Notes under the pieces: model-generated
What the model was told of the DNA's origin: nothing
What the model saw: the letters and a program-made list of their open reading frames with translations, nothing else
Database searches by the model: none
Shown: positions 21,461 through 30,150 of the stretch, one piece after another
How the letters are laid out: each line of letters begins with the position of its first letter
How positions within the stretch are numbered: position 1 is the stretch's first letter
Translations under genes and position numbers: made by a program
Origin: Chara braunii
Lineage: Eukaryota; Streptophyta; Charophyceae; Charales; Characeae
Length of the DNA: 31,694 bases
Direction of reading: 5' to 3'
Assembly: GCA_003427395.1 (NCBI GenBank)
Contig: BFEA01000090.1
Span: 513,447-545,140 of the forward strand

Positions 21461-21600
21461 ACTACTCACCAAATGTGCAAAATGGAGACAGTACCTCCTG
21501 CTAGAACTTGGGAAATTTATCCAGTCCATGTGGCTGAATGCTTAACACCTTTGAACTGTCGATAAGTACACCTGAGCTCAAATCCTATTGAGAGAGAAAG
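21461..21600 (+). mobile_element. Fragment with tRNA-like pol III boxes and a shared dispersed motif
   Basis: CTACTCACCAAATGTGCAAA at 21463 is shared with the repeat cluster at 26.8-27.25 kb. Then GTGGCTGAATGCTTAAC (21530) resembles a tRNA-Ser/Leu A-box and GAGCTCAAATCC (21574) a B-box. This is probably a decayed SINE; evidence is modest. Confidence 0.35.
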
Positions 21601-22275
21601 GAACTGACTCTGGATTACCTGGGGCCGGTCAGTCCACAGGCAATACCTCAAGGCTGTTGACGTCTTGTTTAAAATAGTGAATTCAAAAAGATACGCCTGC
21701 CATACTTTTGTCCTTTTCACAGTTTCCAAGCCGTGCGGCGAGGCCATGAATTCAGATACACAAGATACCATGCAGCCCACCAAGCCGCAGATAGGTAACC
21801 CGACTGACGCTCCTCAGGACAGAATGGAGGTAAGACCATGAGAAGTTCATTTTAATCTTTTTTAAATCCAGATCAGTATCATCCTCCCCATTCACCTAAC
21901 TCTGTGCGAGGGAAACACCGCACACAGGCAAGAAACAGCCCAGCGTAGAGATCACATGAGCAGATGAACTGTGAAGCATTCATGCTATCTTTCAGCACAT
22001 CTGACAAAAATGGAACAACAGAGAGAAGATCAGCATGGCCGCTGCAGGAAAAAAGAAAGAAAAAAGGTAGTATTCATTCCAGTGTGACCCGGGCTGCGGT
22101 CCCACTTGTACCTGGAATCTGCATTTCTCACTGTGGACGATAAAATGAACAGTCACAAAAAATGAAGATTCTGTGTGAATGGGATGTCCCCTGGGTGGCA
22201 AGATGTGTGCTCTTAGGCTTGAATGATGGGTTATTATGAAGTTTGGAGCAGGTTTTTTTGTTGACGACAACATAC

Positions 22276-22371
22276 CCAGAGTACCATGGAACCATCGGCA
22301 GAAAGTCTGGCTTCGCTGTCTTCCATTCCACATGGGGACTGGGGACCACTTTCGTGTGAGTCAGAGCCCAT
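22276..22371 (-). CDS. Exon 2 of metallophosphoesterase gene
   Basis: Encodes WALTHTKVV... and KPDFLPMVPWYSG, matching the conserved WALTHPLS and KPDFLDMVPWYSG blocks of the plant family as I recall them. Acceptor TGATGCAG|ATGGG; donor TCTGG|GTATGT. It opens with one base finishing the split Gly codon from exon 1 and closes with GG of another split Gly codon. The length is 96 nt (1 + 31 codons + 2). It is separated from exon 1 by about 5.3 kb of intron holding a Helitron-like end, a tandem array, a hAT fragment and U6-derived repeats. Confidence 0.88.
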
Positions 22372-22533
22372 CTGCATCAGCAAACACATAGCGAGTTAGC
22401 AACCCAAAAGTGGCAAAAGACAATGCAGACAAAGAAAAAGGCATCCGGTCATGAACCTACTAACAAGAAAAGAGGGAAAAAACGGGAAAAAACTCCAAAA
22501 AGAGGCAGAAAGACTGCCGCTCTCCAGAAAGGA

Positions 22534-22558
22534 CTAGCTAAGTGCCCGCGGTGCGGGC
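22534..22558 (-). mobile_element. Candidate Helitron 3' terminus
   Basis: On the minus strand a perfect 6-bp stem with 3-nt loop (GCCCGCACCGCGGGC, 22558-22544) is followed 6 nt later by CTAG and then T. This fits the Helitron 3' signature of hairpin plus CTRR, inserted before T. The element would extend to the right. The matching 5' TC end was not found, so this is a candidate only. Confidence 0.4.
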
Positions 22559-22605
22559 TACGCCGGCAAAAATAACATATGGAATGGGTGACCTCACACT
22601 GTATT

Positions 22606-22866
22606 TCGGATGGCTCGCCTCCAAGATGTTCGTCCACAAAAACAACGGCGGCCTACCGGGGGGCACAAAATGACAGCCGCGCGAGAAATGAAAAAAGAAG
22701 AAAGGAAAAAAAAAAAAAAGAAAAGAAAAGGGGGGACACAAAACGACAGGTGCGAGAAATGAAAAAAGGAGAAGGGGGACACAAAACGCCGACCAACTGG
22801 GAAAAACAAAAAAGAAAAAAAAAGCCACCCGCATATTGGATGGCTCGCCTCCAAGATGTTTGTCTG
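22606..22866 (+). repeat. Direct repeats of GGATGGCTCGCCTCCAAGAT and purine-rich GACACAAAACG units
   Basis: GGATGGCTCGCCTCCAAGAT occurs at about 22609 and 22839. Between them lie purine-rich units (GCGAGAAATGAAAAAAG, GGGGACACAAAACG). They may be internal repeats of the candidate Helitron. Confidence 0.65.
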
Positions 22867-22869
22867 CAT

Positions 22870-23545
22870 CAACACCAGCCATGTGTCCCGCCCCTGGGGT
22901 GCGCTCTCTCGTTTAATTGGCGCGCTGTGAACATTTCGGTATGCACACCCCTCTGCACACTCCCCCGTCCTCGATCACCTTCATCCGCCGCCCCTCACCA
23001 AAACTTCAACCTGAATCCGGCGGGCAGCGCGTCATGGACATCCCCCCCCCCCCAGCGGCCAATGCTGCTTAAGGGATAGGGTAAGGAGCGTGAGGCTCTT
23101 TCTTTTATTCAAAAGAGGGAAAAAAAAAAAGAATTGGAAAGACATCCTGTCACACCCCATTGATAGACAGAGACTTCGACTGGCTATTTTATCTACATTT
23201 CCCTATCAGAAATTCAGAATGGTCCTGAACGAGTTCTTCTTCTAGTTTATTGAAGGGGTTTGCCAAGCACATCCCTCATGGCGGCCATCCGCGAGGGATG
23301 ACAAGAGAACCCAGAGGTTTCACGGCTAGTACAGGAGAACAAGGGACAAGGAGGTGATGGTGGTAGGGAAGAGGAGCGAGAGGACGGGACACATTGTCCA
23401 CTTGGATGGGCAGTCTGACCAGCGGAACAGACAGCACATCACCACGATGGTCTCTTCTCCAGTAAGGACAAAGCTTTTGAAGTTCCCTGCATGGAGGGGA
23501 AGGAGAAAGACGCTCTTGCTTGCTTTCACCATCTTGGACGCAACG
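22870..23545. other. Intron 1 sequence without recognised features
   Basis: C-rich and purine-rich patches plus a small inverted repeat at about 23271-23300 (CATCCCTC / GAGGGATG). No gene or transposon end was recognised. Confidence 0.45.
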
Positions 23546-23548
23546 AGA

Positions 23549-24393
23549 GCATCGCTGGAGTCGTCATGGACACTGCAAGGGTATGTGTGAGGCCAGATAA
23601 GACAGTGCAAGGGTGCATCCTGGCATTTTTCATGTAGGATGAACTGTGCATGCCTTGGACTTTGCTTCAGAAGACATGGGCTCTTACCTAGTGATTCGCT
23701 AAAACTGTGCACGACGGACATATATTGCATCGCTAGAGTCGTCATGGACACTGCAAACAGTGCAAAGGTATGTGTGAGGCCAGATAAGATGGTGCAAGGG
23801 TGCATCCTGGCATTTTTCATGTAGGATGCACTGTGCATGCCTTGGACCTCACCTCGGAAGACACGGGCAAGAACCTAGTGATTCGCTAAAACTGTGCAAG
23901 ACGGAAATAATGCATCGTTAGAGTCGCATGGACAATGCGAGGGGATGTGTGAGGGCGGATAAGATGGTGCGCGGGTGCATCCTGGCACTTTTCATGTAGG
24001 ATGCCCTGTGCATGCCTTGGACCTCACCTCGGAAGACACGGGGAAGAACCTAGTGATTCGCTAAAGCTGTGCACGAAGGAAATAATTCATCGTTAGAATC
24101 GTCATGGACAATGCGAGGGTATGTGTGAGGGCGGACAAGATGGTGCAAGGGTGCATCCTGGCATTTTTCATGTAGGATGCACTGTGCATGCCTCGGACCT
24201 CACCTCCGAAGACACAGGCAAGAACCTAGTGATTCGCTAAAACTGTGCAAGACGGAAATAATGCATCATTAGAGTCGTCATGGACAATGCGAGGGTATGT
24301 GTGAGGGCGGATAAGATGGTGCAAGGGTGCATGGCTTGGACCTCACCTCACAAGACATGGGATTCGTTAAAACTGTGCAAGACGGAAATAATG
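23549..24393 (+). repeat. Tandem array, period about 175-185 bp, five copies
   Basis: Copies start at about 23549, 23727, 23912, 24087 and 24263 with GCATCRYTAGAGTCGTCATG-like sequence. They share GTATGTGTGAGG, AAGGGTGCATCCTGGCA, TTTTCATGTAGGATGCACTG and GTGATTCGCTAAAACTGTGC. The last copy has an internal deletion. No open frame is conserved across copies, so this looks like satellite-type DNA. Confidence 0.95.
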
Positions 24394-24473
24394 AGGGGAA
24401 TCTCTCCATGAACCACAATAAGGTGAGGGCTTCACTCCATGGAGCTTTGGGCTAGAAGCAGCTGAAGAGACCA

Positions 24474-25010
24474 GTGATGACACAACTCGCCACAAGCTAC
24501 GACATGTGGGAGTCATCGCAGAAGATGAAACTCAGCCTAACAGCATGTGTCCACAAGGACGGTTGGGTGGAAAAGTTTGTACGGGCTGGCCTCAGGCCGG
24601 CTTTCCATGCAGATATGACTGGCTTCTGGGCGGGGAGCAGTGAAGGCAATGGCACCGGTTGTGCACTTGCTGAAGATGGTGCACACGTTGGGGGCAACAT
24701 CAGAAAGGTCTACAACCATATGGATGGAGTGGTGCAGGAGCTTCGTTGTCCGATTTGCCTGACTGACGAGGAGAAAGGTCAACTGGAGAACGTTTTGGTT
24801 GGCCATCGGACAATTATGGCATCGAAGCTGCATCGTAGGCCAGAGTTCCTCGATCCAATGCAAGACGTCATCCAGGACAAAGATTTGCACTCGCTTCAAC
24901 ATCTGGTACCACGCCTGGTCTCCCCCTGAGCAGTTGAAAAAGTCAGCCAGCAGGTGGATGATTGGGTTTTTCAAAAGGAGGTTCTCGGGTCAGCAACGGT
25001 ATTGGAGCAA
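24474..25010 (+). pseudogene. Decayed hAT-family transposase fragment
   Basis: The frame from 24474 reads through an in-frame TGA at 24927. It contains NIRKVYNHMDGVV, RTIMASKLHRRPEFLDP (compare the hAT pattern of W/R..M.SPLH.AA.FL.P), DKDLHSLQHLVPRLVSP and VEKVSQQVDDW. The order and spacing resemble the DUF659/hAT catalytic region ahead of the dimerisation domain. No complete domain or dimerisation motif was seen, so the family call is moderate. Confidence 0.45.
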
Positions 25011-25700
25011 ACTCATCCCCAGACTGCAGCACTGTGTTGCGAATGAATGGATGAAGCGCTAACTCGCACATTCACAAACCGCATAACACAAGTTCACATA
25101 GTACAGAAACAGAATAGGAAAAAAGGACAGCAAACAGAATGGATGCGGCGCTGTGTTGGGATGTTGTTGGAAACAAAGGCGTACATACCTGAAAACACAC
25201 AGCGGACACCAAAGGAAGTGGATAGGGAGGAGGGAATGGGGGAAAAGGACAGCAAGACGTAAGCAGAAAGCAAGCGTCGATATTGATGCCCCATCGACGC
25301 GGGGAAGAGGGTGCCCCGCCAAATCCTAGTTCGCACCGATAAGAGCCAAAAAGGCAGCAGCAAAAGCCAGCGTACCCAAAGTTGCAGCGGCTAAAACTGT
25401 AGCAGCAAAAGACACTGCTGCCTAGTTCTTCTTGTGGAGCTGGAGGTGGGAAGACGGCGACAGAGGACAAAACCGACCGGGGGGGGGTTGGACACCGGAC
25501 ATTCATCAATGACTACAATGGACATGATGGGCAAGGCGCTGCAGCTGCTGGTAAGGAAGTGTCGATGTTAATAATGCAGTGATGGTAATGAAGGAGATGA
25601 ACGGGACAAGGCCATGGAGGAGAATGTCAAGCAAGAGGAAGGACTTGAGAAATAATGTGGAGCATGCTGGAGAACGGGGTGAGGAGGAGGATGCCAGAGA
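25011..25700. other. Intron 1 sequence without recognised features
   Basis: Purine-rich sequence with GCAGCAGCAAAAG-type low complexity near 25365-25415. No gene, RNA or transposon end was recognised. Confidence 0.45.
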
Positions 25701-25769
25701 ATGTCAGTGTCATTGTATCAAGCTGAAAGGCAATTGCAAGACAAATATTTGTCGGGCTGGTGCTGGATG

Positions 25770-25960
25770 CTGGCCAACCATTTGTGGATCACCCAGATGG
25801 TGTTGCAGGCCCAGAATGTCATGAGCTGTTTGTTGGTCAGTCATTTGCACATCACCCATGTGGTCTACCTTGTGCAGCAATTCGTGGTTCAGTCCAATTG
25901 ATAATGGTCCGCTATTTGCAGATCACTCATGTGGTCTATGCCTTGTGCGGCCATATGTGA
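25770..25960 (+). repeat. Degenerate tandem repeats, about 67-70 bp
   Basis: Three imperfect units centred on CATTTGTGGATCACCCAGAT, CATTTGCACATCACCCATGT and TATTTGCAGATCACTCATGT, each followed by a TGTGCAG-like stretch. Non-coding. Confidence 0.75.
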
Positions 25961-26169
25961 TTATAGGCCAAATCACGTCCTGACCTTGGGACGTTTGAGG
26001 CTGCATCCTGAGTGGGGACTGCGCGTTGAATCGGGAGTGCGTCCTAGGTGGGGTCCATATCCTGATCTGCAGGTTGTTCCTGAATATCCAATGCTGTAGG
26101 GCGTGAAACATGGCCTTGCGGCTGACTGCAGCAAGTTGGCCTGTCTGCAGGTATATCGCATATATAATA

Positions 26170-26270
26170 TGTCACATAGATCATCATATATATCGCCAAA
26201 AGAACTTCCCGGCGAAGCGTACGCAGAGAGGGAGAGGAGGACAACAAATGAGCGGCTGTGACATAAATAT
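26170..26270 (+). repeat. Copy 1 of a roughly 90-bp dispersed repeat
   Basis: CATATATATCGCC, then AGAACTTCCCGGCGAA, a purine-rich stretch, ACAACAAATGAGCGGCTGTG and ACA. It matches 27943-28025 (same orientation) and 28098-28190 (inverted). Probably the end of one transposon family. Confidence 0.65.
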
Positions 26271-26309
26271 ATAGGCTTAGATTATTCATAAATTCGCTCC
26301 ATCGCCCAA

Positions 26310-26400
26310 GAGTCAAAGCCTTATTCCTCCGATACCAACTGCAACACGTCCTCTCTGCGCCTCTCAACCCCCACCGCTTTTCCGTATATACTCTTTAATG
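26310..26400 (-). promoter_or_regulatory. Possible LTR end with primer-binding-like site
   Basis: On the minus strand AAAGAGTATATACGG (TATA-like) is followed about 45 nt later by GTTGCAG and then TTGGTATCGGAGG, which resembles the initiator-Met tRNA primer-binding site (TGGTATCAGAGC) with one or two changes. No paired LTR was found, so an LTR element is only a possibility. Confidence 0.3.
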
Positions 26401-26689
26401 AAACAGTGGGTCTTGCATACCGCTCCCAAGTGAGACCCTTTTCCCTCTTGGGCCCAGGGCAGCGGGCGCTGCATTGGCGGCACTACGTTTTTGCAGTTCT
26501 CGCTTCTATTTCGTTTGGTGAGGAGCCCTGGGGGCAAAAGTTCGATTCCACGCGCTGTTTCGCACCCCACATGACGGTTCGCCTGTTGGCCCGATCGCAA
26601 TTGGAGAGACTGTTGTGACACCTGGCGTGCTGTCTTTATTTGTCCTCTGCCGTTTGTCGTTGGTGTTTTTTTTTTCGTGGGTGGACTCC

Positions 26690-26755
26690 TTTGCGCCATG
26701 GCTCAGGAGTCAGGACTCCAGCTGTTCGAGTTCGAGTTCAAATCCATACGCAGCC
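26690..26755 (+). mobile_element. Possible tRNA-like SINE head
   Basis: A-box-like TGGCTCAGGAGTC (26700) and B-box-like GAGTTCAAATCC (26733-26744). The tRNA body is degenerate and no A-tail was located. Low confidence. Confidence 0.3.
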
Positions 26756-26814
26756 CGCTTCGACGTGGCTGCGTTTTCTTTTCCGTGAGTTGAGTTGTCC
26801 TTTTACATTTTTTG

Positions 26815-27260
26815 GGGGGACCATGTGCCAAATGAGAATGAATCCTCCGTTAGAAAAGGGAAGATACACCGTCATATTTTTTTATCTTCTGTGTGCGTGG
26901 TGAGTAGTGAAGGGAGGCCCTCATCCTTGCGCATCAGGAATGGGCCCTTGATTTGGCCGTGCCAGGGTCGCGCCCCGCTACTCATCAAATGTGCAAAATG
27001 AGAATGAATCTTCGATCTGGTCGTGTCAGGGTCGCGCTCCGCTACTCATCAAATGTGCAAAATCATTCCAAAATGAGAATGAATCTTCCCTAGAACAGGG
27101 TAGATACACGACCATATTTTTTGTTTTTGTGCATCTGGCGAGTAGTCGAGGGATGCCCTCATCCTTGCCAGGGCCATGGCCCCTCGATTTGACACTCTGC
27201 TACTCACCAAATGTGCAAAATGAGAATTAATCTTTGGCTAGAACATGGGAAGTACTTCTT
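26815..27260. repeat. Cluster of repeated units with ATGTGCAAAATGAGAATGAA and U6-like snippets
   Basis: The motif ATGTGCAAAATGAGAATGAA (or close) begins at 26823, 26989, 27053 and 27211. Between units there are CTCATCCTTGCGCA (26920) and CTCATCCTTGCCAGGGCCAT (27158), which resemble the reversed U6 snRNA 3' half. The whole looks like a nested repeat built from U6-containing retrocopies. Confidence 0.65.
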
Positions 27261-27293
27261 GTTTTGTGCGTGTGTTGAGCAGTGGAGGGAGGC

Positions 27294-27358
27294 ACTCATC
27301 CTTGTGCAGGGGCCATGGTAATCTTCTCTGCATCTTTCCGATTTTGACAGATGGCCCG
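27294..27358 (-). pseudogene. U6 snRNA retro-pseudogene (partial)
   Basis: Minus-strand sequence GATGCAGAGAAGATTACCAT then GGCCCCTGCACAAGGATGA closely follows plant U6 (GATACAGAGAAGATTAGCAT, GGCCCCTGCGCAAGGATGA). It starts near the CATCCG-equivalent region and stops after GGATGA. The 5' stem-loop and 3' uridine end are missing. The ACAGAGA box reads GCAGAGA and the AGC triad reads ACC, so it is non-functional. Confidence 0.85.
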
Positions 27359-27650
27359 GAGTTGTGTATCGTCTGGGGGCCTTACTCCACAGACACATTG
27401 GATCACGCAGGCCATATAATGCCGCTCGGCCCGCACGGTGCCGTCTGGCGACGCCAAAAGCCGAGTTGCGCCTAAAATTCAGCCATGTTTCTTTCTTTTT
27501 TTGCCTGTGTGCCGTGGCGGGCATCCGCTTGTTCTCCTAAAAAAAAAGGAATGCAAATCATGCAACCACAGGGGTATTCAATTTCACTGTTCACATCACT
27601 TAGTAATTTCCGTTCCCTTTTGTGGACCCAATGCCCATATCATTACTCAC

Positions 27651-27766
27651 CCTGTCGACCTCTCTACGATGTAGTTCGCCATGTACATGCAGATGAAGGT
27701 TGCCCATAACGAGTAGACCGGCGAAATGTGATCCGATTGCCCAACAGTTGCGCCCTCAATGACAAG
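27651..27766 (-). CDS. Exon 1 (first visible) of calcineurin-like metallophosphoesterase gene, N-terminal membrane region
   Basis: This is the first recognisable exon of a plant-type membrane-anchored phosphoesterase. It encodes 38 codons plus 2 nt. Seen: acceptor TTTGCAG|CTTGTC and donor ACAGG|GTGAGTAA. The translation contains HISPVYSLWATF and MANYIVERST, which match from memory the segment just before the catalytic domain in Arabidopsis AT4G11800/AT4G23000 proteins, including the hydrophobic membrane segment YSLWATFICMYMANYIV. The exon starts in phase 0 and ends with the first two bases of a Gly codon that the next exon completes. The more N-terminal membrane exons expected of this family (about 1000 aa in Arabidopsis) were not found to the right. 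They are probably beyond the window or in unrecognised sequence. Confidence 0.85.
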
Positions 27767-27942
27767 CTGCAAAGCGCAGTCCACAGCAATGAATAGCACC
27801 CATGCATTATGTTCCCTGTCAGAAATACTTCATGTCATTACATTTATTGTCACATTTCTATCGACTAAAAGAATGCGCTTGGCGAAACCAACAAAAAAAG
27901 AAATCGCAGACAACATTAAACGGTTCGTGTGGCCTTCCCCGT

Positions 27943-28190
27943 ATATACATAGTCACAGAGACCTGCTCTGGGCAGAAAGGGAGAAAAGGACAAGAAATGG
28001 GGGGGCTGTGACAGACTGTTTCATCGGAGTTTCACCGACTATATATCGTCATAAAGAACTGCCCCGTGAACCATAGTAGGCGGTCAGTGAAGCTCCTCCA
28101 ACAAAACAGTCTGTCACAGCCGCTCATTTGTTGTTTTATTCTCACTCTCTTCCTATGGTTCACCGGCCAGTTCCCTATGACGATATATGC
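27943..28190. repeat. Inverted pair of the roughly 90-bp repeat
   Basis: The left arm (27943-28025, ...GGGGGCTGTGACAGACTG) and right arm (28098-28190, CAGTCTGTCACAGCCGCTCA...) are inverted relative to each other. A second inverted pair is GAACTGCCCCGTGAACCATA (28056) against TATGGTTCACCGGCCAGTTC (28154). The structure may be a short foldback element. Confidence 0.65.
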
Positions 28191-28289
28191 CAACTAAAAG
28201 GGCACTCTCTGCAAAACAAACAAAGAAAAAACATGCCAGACAACACGAGATCAAGCTGTGTTTCCAACTTTACAACAAGCTCGACCTAC

Positions 28290-28378
28290 TTTGGACCATT
28301 TCGTGATCTTCGCATGTCATCCTTGTACAGGGGCCAAGCAAATCTTCTGTGTACCAATTTTAAAGGATACCCCGAAAC
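28290..28378 (-). pseudogene. U6 snRNA pseudogene, nearly full length
   Basis: Minus strand: TTTCGGGGTATCC, TTAAAATTGG, CACAGAAGATTTGCTTGGCC, CCTGTACAAGGATGACATGC, GAAATGGTCCAAA. These are the U6 blocks in order, from the 5' hairpin to the 3' end. A 3-nt deletion and substitutions spoil the ACAGAGA box, and the AGC triad reads TGC. No plant U6 upstream element (TCCCACATCG type) was seen to the right, so it is a retrocopy or dead gene. Confidence 0.85.
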
Positions 28379-28379
28379 G

Positions 28380-28684
28380 AGCTGAACCTGCTTCTTCTTC
28401 CATTTTTTCTTTTCACACCTCCATGGGAGTCCGTGCATCACCAGGAAGACTCAGGAATTTGGTACAAGGGGAACCTCAGATCTTCTTCACACTCATTGCT
28501 GCTGGTATGGGAGTTAGCGGTCAACACTTTAGCGTTTGACATTTCAAGTCGTTGGTATATGCCCATTCTCGCTGTCTTAAAGCGCTAGCAACACAAACAC
28601 CTCGCAGCCAAGGCACTATGGGACGGTGGCTCGCTCATCAGCCCAAACCACTCTAGGGTTTGCGCCTCTGCTGTTCACAGTCAA
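28380..28684. other. No gene recognised
   Basis: Sequence between the U6 pseudogene and the LINE fragment. No conserved motif was seen. Confidence 0.4.
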
Positions 28685-29205
28685 ATGCTACACCTTTTCA
28701 AAATGAGAAGGGGGAGCGAGGGAAAGTGGGCCAGCTTAGACTTCCAAATCTGCGAAGAGAAGTTCAGGATTCTAATGGCTTATTCCCCGAATGCTTTGAA
28801 TCAAAAGGCCATATTCATAGAGGGCCTCCTCCCGAGATGTGGTCCCGACATGCAACTCATCCTAGCAGGGTACTGGAATGCTGCACTTGACCCAGATATA
28901 GACCACTTTTAGGGGGAAACATCAGGAACAGCACAAGTCGCGTGGAATGAAGCTTTACCCATCCACGAGCTGATGACGGAAAAGGACCTAATCGACACAT
29001 TCAGAGTTCCGCACCCGGACAGCACAGAAGTTACAGAAGCCAGCATATCTCTGCACATATTGACTACTGCTTAACATCGGCATCACTCATAGGCACAATC
29101 CACAATACAGAAATAGGAGAACCACCGCGGTACTCGGGCCTAGACCACAAACCGATCAGTTCATTGCTAAAATTAGGAACCTCTCCCAACAGATGACGAA
29201 GCTTC
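28685..29205 (+). pseudogene. Fragment of a second LINE endonuclease domain
   Basis: Reads GKWASLDFQICEEKF, MAYSPNA, LILAGYWNAALDPDIDHF (the GDxN...D motif region with Asp changed to Tyr). A TAG at 28910 and a frameshift near 29050 precede IDYCLTSASL and SGLDHKPI, the last two endonuclease motifs. It contains only the middle and end of the endonuclease and no RT, so it is a truncated, decayed copy. It differs in sequence from the LINE at 0.8-8.7 kb and so is probably a related subfamily. Confidence 0.8.
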
Positions 29206-29356
29206 TTTAAAAGCAACAATTTCTCTACTAAATACATCAGAAATAGGGGAAGCAGCAGATCGGAAGATTGTCACGCCCAGCCAGTCCTGCCTTGGCAGAC
29301 ACCTGGGATAGCAAAAAACAATTTTTAAATTTTTATTTTGGATTTCTGCACTCTCC

Positions 29357-29933
29357 CAGGGGCCAGGACCCACTAGCGCCGTAGTATACCGTGTACGTAC
29401 GGTTTTCAATCACGTGTGACAGAGTTGGATTGCTAAACGCCATCGATGGAGGGGAAATCCTGCGGCATTCTGAGTTTTGAACAGATTCAGAAAAAGCAAA
29501 AAAAAATTCGCTGTGTACCCTACGCACTTTCACCATTTGTTCCTTTTTCTTTATTTCAAAAGCATCGTGTTTTCCAGACTCTTTTTTGGGGGGGAACAAT
29601 ATTGTGACCTTGCTACAGTGCTTCGCGTGCACAAAAAGGCCGACCCAAAGAAAAAAAAAAAAACAAAGTCATGTGTACTGCCAAATATCATAATGACCTG
29701 ACAGCAACGACCGTCGGAGGACCCAGCCCATTGGCTGAGTGCAGCACACACCCAGAAAAAGCGGCGATGAATTCCATGGCTCACAGCCCATTGGCTGACG
29801 GGAGCACCCTAAGCTGAATGTTACTTCTTTACTCGTAGAAAGCGAGTTTTTCAAATCTGAAAAAATACAGAAACCATGTCACACACCACTGTCCCACGGT
29901 ATAATACGGCACTAGTGGGTCCTGGCCCCAGAG
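29357..29933. mobile_element. Inverted-repeat element (MITE-like), about 580 bp
   Basis: AGGGGCCAGGACCCACTAGC (29359) and its inverted counterpart GCACTAGTGGGTCCTGGCCC (right arm, 29912-29931) are near-perfect, and the similarity continues inward through CGTAGTATACCGTG. Inside is a direct pair of CAGCCCATTGGCTGA (29724 and 29787). No target duplication was found at the edges, so ends and class are unresolved. Confidence 0.6.
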
Positions 29934-29937
29934 GACC

Positions 29938-30150
29938 CCAAATCTGGGCTCATTCCTTTTTTGAGAGTTCGCTGTCAAGGTGGGAAAAGGGGGGTATAAA
30001 TCGATTTTTAAACTTTAAAGGGGCTAAAGGGATTAAAAGGGGGGTGCTTAAGTGTGATTCTGTTATTTTCTTTTTTATCTCCGATTCTGTGAGGAATTCT
30101 GATGTGACCCTCAGCCAAAAGTCGTTTGTAATAACTTTGTAAGTTTGTAT
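29938..30150 (+). repeat. Dispersed element copy B with TATA-like GGTATAAAT
   Basis: Matches copy A at 15245-15440 in block order: AAATCTGGGCTC, GGGGTATAAAT, GGGGCT, CCGATTCTGTGAGGAATTCT, GTGACCCTCAGCCAAAAG. It directly follows the right arm of the inverted-repeat element at 29357-29933 and may be part of it. Confidence 0.6.

Noticed and set aside
23549-24393. CRISPR array
   Set aside because: Units are 178-bp contiguous tandem repeats without unique spacers, in a eukaryotic intron.
24537-24974. Minus-strand open frame opposite the hAT-like fragment
   Set aside because: Complementary shadow of the plus-strand transposase-like frame, with no independent motif.
25072-25509. Cys/Phe/Ser-rich minus-strand open frame as a membrane protein
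   Set aside because: Composition follows purine-rich DNA on the other strand; no start context, splice signal or homology.
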